A stretch of 7,452 nt of DNA. Source: Candidatus Shapirobacteria bacterium. Lineage in GTDB: Bacteria; Patescibacteriota; Microgenomatia; UBA12405; JAUWLS01. Numbering within the stretch: position 1 is the stretch's first letter; every line of letters starts with the position of its first letter. Made by a program: the position numbers and the translations under genes. The notes beneath the pieces are model-generated. The model was not told the origin of the DNA and did not search any database. It was given only the letters and a program-made list of their open reading frames with translations. The stretch lies in the NCBI GenBank assembly GCA_030667285.1, contig DAOUWE010000023.1, forward strand, positions 1 through 7,452, given 5' to 3'. This document shows, one piece after another, positions 4,686-7,452 of the stretch.

Positions 4686-6008
4686 GTGAAAGATGAGCTT
4701 TTTGAGTTATTAAAAAAAGAAAAAAAGAGACAGAGAGACGGTTTGGTTTTGATTCCTTCGGAGAATTATGTTTCGGCTGATGTTTTGAAGGTTTTGGGAA
4801 GTGAGTTCGGTAATAAGTATGCCGAGGGACAGGTGGGAAGAAGATATTACACCGGTAATGAATGGGTGGATGGAGTGGAAAGCTTGGCGATAGAGAGAGC
4901 AAAAAAGCTTTTTGGAGCTCCGTTTGTTAATGTACAAGCCTATTCAGGAAGTCCGGCCAACATGGCGATTTTAATAGCTTTGTGTGAAAAAAAATCGGAT
5001 TTGGTTTTGAGTCAAGAATTGAGTCACGGAGGACATTTGTCGATGGGACAAAAAGTGAGCGCGACAGGAAGGTTTTTTAAGACTGATCACTATCATCTGT
5101 CTAAAAGAGGAGAAATAGGCTGGAAAGAATTAGGGGAGAAGGCGAGGAGGTTGAAACCAAGAGTGATTTTTGCAGGAGGAACAGCTTACACCAAGAAATT
5201 TGATTTTAAAAGGTATGGAGAGATTGCCGGTCAAGTGGGTGCTTATTTTGTAGCTGACATTTCTCACGTAGCTGGCTTGGTAGTCGCCGGAGTGCATCCG
5301 GATCCTGTACCTTATGCTGATTTGGTTATGACGACAAGTCATAAAACCCTGAGGGGTGGTCGAGGAGCTTTGATTATGGTGACAAAGAGAGGGTTGAACA
5401 AGGACGCTGATTTGGGTGAAAAGATAAATAAGGCTGTTTTTCCCGGGATTCAAGGCGGACCGCATATGAATAATATTGCTTCGATTGCGGTGGCTTTAGA
5501 GGAGGCTTCTAGCCCAGGTTTTAAGAAATACGGAAGGAAGGTTGTCAGGAACGCGAAAGCCTTAGCGGATAGTCTAGGAAGATATGAGTTTAAATTGATT
5601 GGAGGAGGGACAGAAAATCACATGATTTGGATTGATTTGAGAAAAAAGGGAATAGATGGCTGGTCGATGCATGTAGCCTTGGAAATGGTGAATATGTTTG
5701 TTAATAAGCAAACAGTTCCCAACGATCCTCGTCCGGCTTATTATCCTTCCGGTTTGAGGCTGGGAACGCCGGCGGTGACCACAAGAGGGATGCAGGAGGC
5801 GCAAATGAGGTTGATAGCTCAGTGGTTAGGGACGGTAGCTGAAATTTGTCAGGAGCATTGGTCAAATAGTATTGGAAGCGAGAATTATGAGAAGGATCAG
5901 GAGGCAAGAAAAATGTTTAAAAAGAGATTAGAGGAAGATAAGGCAATCAAGAAGATGAGAAAAGAGGTGAGGGATTTTGCCCGAAAATGGCCGATTTTTA
6001 AGTGGTAA
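4686..6008 (+). CDS. glyA: Serine hydroxymethyltransferase
   Basis: This 440-residue PLP enzyme converts serine and THF to glycine and 5,10-methylene-THF, the carbon donor for thymidylate and purine synthesis. Landmarks are IPSENY (23-28, IASEN in most homologues), NKYAEG (43-48), GRRYYTG (51-57), SHGGHLSMG (113-121), the PLP-contacting DISHVAG (191-197), the Schiff-base lysine K220 in TTSHKTLRGGRG (usually HKTLRGPRG, so Pro is replaced by Gly), IQGGPH (255-260) and SGLRLGTPAVTTRG (355-368). It is slightly longer than typical bacterial GlyA (about 410-420), with a charged C-terminal extension. The GTG at 4686 is chosen because it gives the expected N-terminal helix DELFELLKKEKKRQRDGL and because a promoter ends five bases upstream. 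An ATG at 4693 is out of frame. The stop overlaps the folD start, forming an operon with folD and gltX. Confidence 0.96.
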   Translation: MKDELFELLKKEKKRQRDGLVLIPSENYVSADVLKVLGSEFGNKYAEGQVGRRYYTGNEWVDGVESLAIERAKKLFGAPFVNVQAYSGSPANMAILIALCEKKSDLVLSQELSHGGHLSMGQKVSATGRFFKTDHYHLSKRGEIGWKELGEKARRLKPRVIFAGGTAYTKKFDFKRYGEIAGQVGAYFVADISHVAGLVVAGVHPDPVPYADLVMTTSHKTLRGGRGALIMVTKRGLNKDADLGEKINKAVFPGIQGGPHMNNIASIAVALEEASSPGFKKYGRKVVRNAKALADSLGRYEFKLIGGGTENHMIWIDLRKKGIDGWSMHVALEMVNMFVNKQTVPNDPRPAYYPSGLRLGTPAVTTRGMQEAQMRLIAQWLGTVAEICQEHWSNSIGSENYEKDQEARKMFKKRLEEDKAIKKMRKEVRDFARKWPIFKW

Positions 6009-6889
6009 AATTAGGCATGGGAGCGATGTTGTTTGATAGCCAGGATCTGGTGTTTAAAAAGAAAGAGGACTTAAAGAAAAAGACGAGGGAGTTTGTGAGA
6101 CTCAAAGGAAGAGAGCCGAAGCTGGTGGCGGTAATGACAGAAAGTGATTCGGCTTCGGAGTTGTTTGTAAGAAAAAAAATGGAATTTGGAAAGGAGATTG
6201 GGGTGATAGTGGAGAGAAAAGATTGGTTTGAGAAGAGCCTTGACGATTTTAGAAAAGAATTGAGCGAATTGAGTAAAGATAACGGCGTAGATGGGATTTT
6301 TTGTCAATTGCCGTTAAGGTCTGATTTGGTCAATAGGCAACAGGAGTTTTTGGATGTGATTAGTTTGGAGAAAGACGTGGATTGTTTGACTAGCGTAAAA
6401 CTAACCGAATTTGAGAAAGGCGGAAGGGTTGAGCCGGCAGTAGTAAGAGCGGTGGGATGGGTGCTGGAAGAAGTAAAAAAGAGAACGGAAATTTCCTTTG
6501 ATGATCAAGTAGTGGTTTTAGGAGCAAGGGGTTATGTGGGAAGCTTGATAGTGAAAGGTTTGAAGAATCGGAGTTATCAAAATGTTTTGGAAGTGGATGA
6601 GAATGATTTTGATCTGAATAGAGAAGGAATTATCGGGTCGAAGGTTTTGGTAAGTTGTGTGGGGAAACCAGGGTTGATAAAAGATGATTTGATAGCGGAA
6701 GGGATGGTGTTAATAGATGTGGGAACAAGAGTGGAAAACGGACGTGTTTTGGGAGATATAGATCTTGAGAGTGTGAAAAACAAGGCAGGAGTGGTGACAT
6801 TGACTCCGGGCGGGGTGGGCCCACTGACAGTGGTTGGTTTGTTTCATAATTTGTTAGAATTCTTTGATGAAGATGACAGTAAGAACTAG
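6002..6889 (+). CDS. folD: Methylenetetrahydrofolate dehydrogenase/cyclohydrolase, divergent
   Basis: This 295-residue FolD homologue normally oxidises 5,10-methylene-THF to methenyl-THF and hydrolyses it to 10-formyl-THF. Conserved parts are the catalytic lysine K59 in SELFVRKKMEFGKEIG, IFCQLPLRSDL with Q102, KDVD (124-127), and the C-terminal run SCVGKPGLIKDDLI, IDVGTRVENGRVLGDID and TPGGVGPLTV. Several family positions differ: the Tyr of YxxxK is F55, the Gly after KDVD is C128, the PCTP loop reads VEPA, and the nucleotide-binding GRSxxVGxP reads GARGYVGSL (174-182). The fold is clear, but cofactor preference and the dehydrogenase step may be altered. The start is uncertain: GTG at 6002 overlaps the glyA stop by seven bases, while in-frame ATGs at 6017 and 6026 would give a shorter N-terminus closer to the family. 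It lies between glyA and gltX and overlaps both. Confidence 0.92.
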   Translation: MVKLGMGAMLFDSQDLVFKKKEDLKKKTREFVRLKGREPKLVAVMTESDSASELFVRKKMEFGKEIGVIVERKDWFEKSLDDFRKELSELSKDNGVDGIFCQLPLRSDLVNRQQEFLDVISLEKDVDCLTSVKLTEFEKGGRVEPAVVRAVGWVLEEVKKRTEISFDDQVVVLGARGYVGSLIVKGLKNRSYQNVLEVDENDFDLNREGIIGSKVLVSCVGKPGLIKDDLIAEGMVLIDVGTRVENGRVLGDIDLESVKNKAGVVTLTPGGVGPLTVVGLFHNLLEFFDEDDSKN

Positions 6890-7452
6890 ATTTGCGCCGA
6901 GTCCGACAGGGATTTTGCATATAGGAAATACAAGAACAGCCTTATTTTCTTGGCTGTGGGCCAGACGCAATAAGGGTGAATTTATTTTAAGGATTGAGGA
7001 TACAGATAAAAAAAGAGAGGTTGAGAGGGGGATACAGATAATAAAAAAAACACTGATTGATTTTGGGCTTAATTGGGATGAAGGTCCCTTTTTGCAGTCG
7101 GAGAGACTGGATATTTACGAAAAATATGCCGAGAAACTGGTGGAGCAGAAAGATGCTTATCTTTGTTTTTGCACAGCTGAGAGGTTAGAGAAAATGAGAA
7201 AAGACCAACAGGAGGCGGGAAATTTGCCAAGATATGATCGGAAGTGTTTGGGGCTTTCGGAAGAGGAGGTGAAAGAAAAGTTAGACAAGGGAGAAAAGAG
7301 TGTGATTCGATTGAAGATGCCGGAAAATGAAAATTTGATTTGGAAAGATTTAGTGATGGGGGAGGTGAAGTTTAAGAGTAGGGAAGTGGATGATACGGTG
7401 ATTTTAAAATCAGACGGATATCCGACGTATCATTTGGCGGTAGTGGTGGATG
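6873..7452 (+). CDS. gltX: Glutamyl-tRNA synthetase, N-terminal part (3' end outside window)
   Basis: The first 193 residues of a class I aminoacyl-tRNA synthetase that charges tRNA with glutamate. RTRFAPSPTGILHIGNTRTALFSW carries the class I signature, here HIGN where many GluRS have HIGG. It is followed by FILRIEDTD, GLNWDEGP and QSERLDIY. YLCFC (CxC) and YDRKC further on match the zinc-binding insertion found in many bacterial GluRS. The KMSKS loop and anticodon domain are beyond the window, so discriminating and non-discriminating types cannot be separated. The ATG at 6873 gives MTVRTRFAPSPTG and overlaps folD by 17 bases; an in-frame ATG two codons earlier (6867) is equally possible. No ribosome binding site is evident, so translation is probably coupled to folD. 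Confidence 0.95.
   Translation, partial: MTVRTRFAPSPTGILHIGNTRTALFSWLWARRNKGEFILRIEDTDKKREVERGIQIIKKTLIDFGLNWDEGPFLQSERLDIYEKYAEKLVEQKDAYLCFCTAERLEKMRKDQQEAGNLPRYDRKCLGLSEEEVKEKLDKGEKSVIRLKMPENENLIWKDLVMGEVKFKSREVDDTVILKSDGYPTYHLAVVVD

Noticed and set aside
4423..4902. 159-residue minus-strand open frame across the Dcd/Dut end and glyA start
   Set aside because: Its composition is His/Pro/Ser-rich, it has no motif, and it runs through the glyA promoter and conserved glyA N-terminus. It is an antisense shadow.
1..7452. CRISPR arrays, tRNA or rRNA genes, insertion sequences, riboswitches
   Set aside because: I saw no spaced direct repeats, no cloverleaf-like segment and no transposase frame. 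The spacers before thyA and glyA are about 60 bases or less, too short for a THF or glycine riboswitch, and show no such motif.

Overview
The window is a compact stretch of bacterial DNA that is moderately AT-rich with a purine-rich coding strand. It holds ten protein genes and no gap longer than about 60 bases. Genes overlap by 4 to 17 bases, TGA is used as a normal stop, and I see no convincing Shine-Dalgarno sequences. Several enzymes are diverged versions of their families. Together with an oxygen-sensitive glycyl-radical ribonucleotide reductase, this suggests a small-genome anaerobe, most likely of the Candidate Phyla Radiation (Patescibacteria). That assignment is inference from style and gene content; no rRNA or marker gene in the window proves it. 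Use of TGA as stop argues against the SR1/Gracilibacteria lineages that read TGA as glycine.

Layout. At 1-1376 lie the 3' end of nrdD and the whole of nrdG (anaerobic ribonucleoside-triphosphate reductase and its activase), closed by a hairpin terminator made from the stop-codon region. At 1373-2017 on the minus strand is a DedA/VTT membrane protein that ends tail-to-tail with nrdG. At 2122-3506 a thymidylate synthase family gene overlaps a RibD-type dihydrofolate reductase gene. At 3503-3946 on the minus strand is a dCMP/cytidine deaminase family gene, tail-to-tail with the reductase and head-to-head with the next gene. At 3984-4625 is a Dcd/Dut family gene. At 4686-7452 are glyA (serine hydroxymethyltransferase), folD and the 5' part of gltX (glutamyl-tRNA synthetase), overlapping one another.

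How the genes fit. Most of the window serves DNA precursor supply. NrdD/NrdG make dNTPs. The deaminase and the Dcd/Dut protein would feed dUMP. GlyA makes methylene-THF, and the thymidylate synthase uses it to methylate a deoxynucleotide and releases DHF, which the reductase would recycle. FolD connects methylene-THF to formyl-THF.

The part most worth a second look is in this pathway. The thymidylate synthase homologue has Asp at the position where thymidylate synthases carry the uracil-recognising Asn (E. coli Asn177). That change is known to switch specificity toward dCMP. The Dcd/Dut protein lacks the catalytic Glu of dCTP deaminase and looks more like a dUTPase. One possible reading is a thymidylate route through 5-methyl-dCMP followed by deamination. 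A second theme is regulatory: promoter -10 elements lie 5 to 7 bases in front of four start codons, which suggests leaderless mRNAs.
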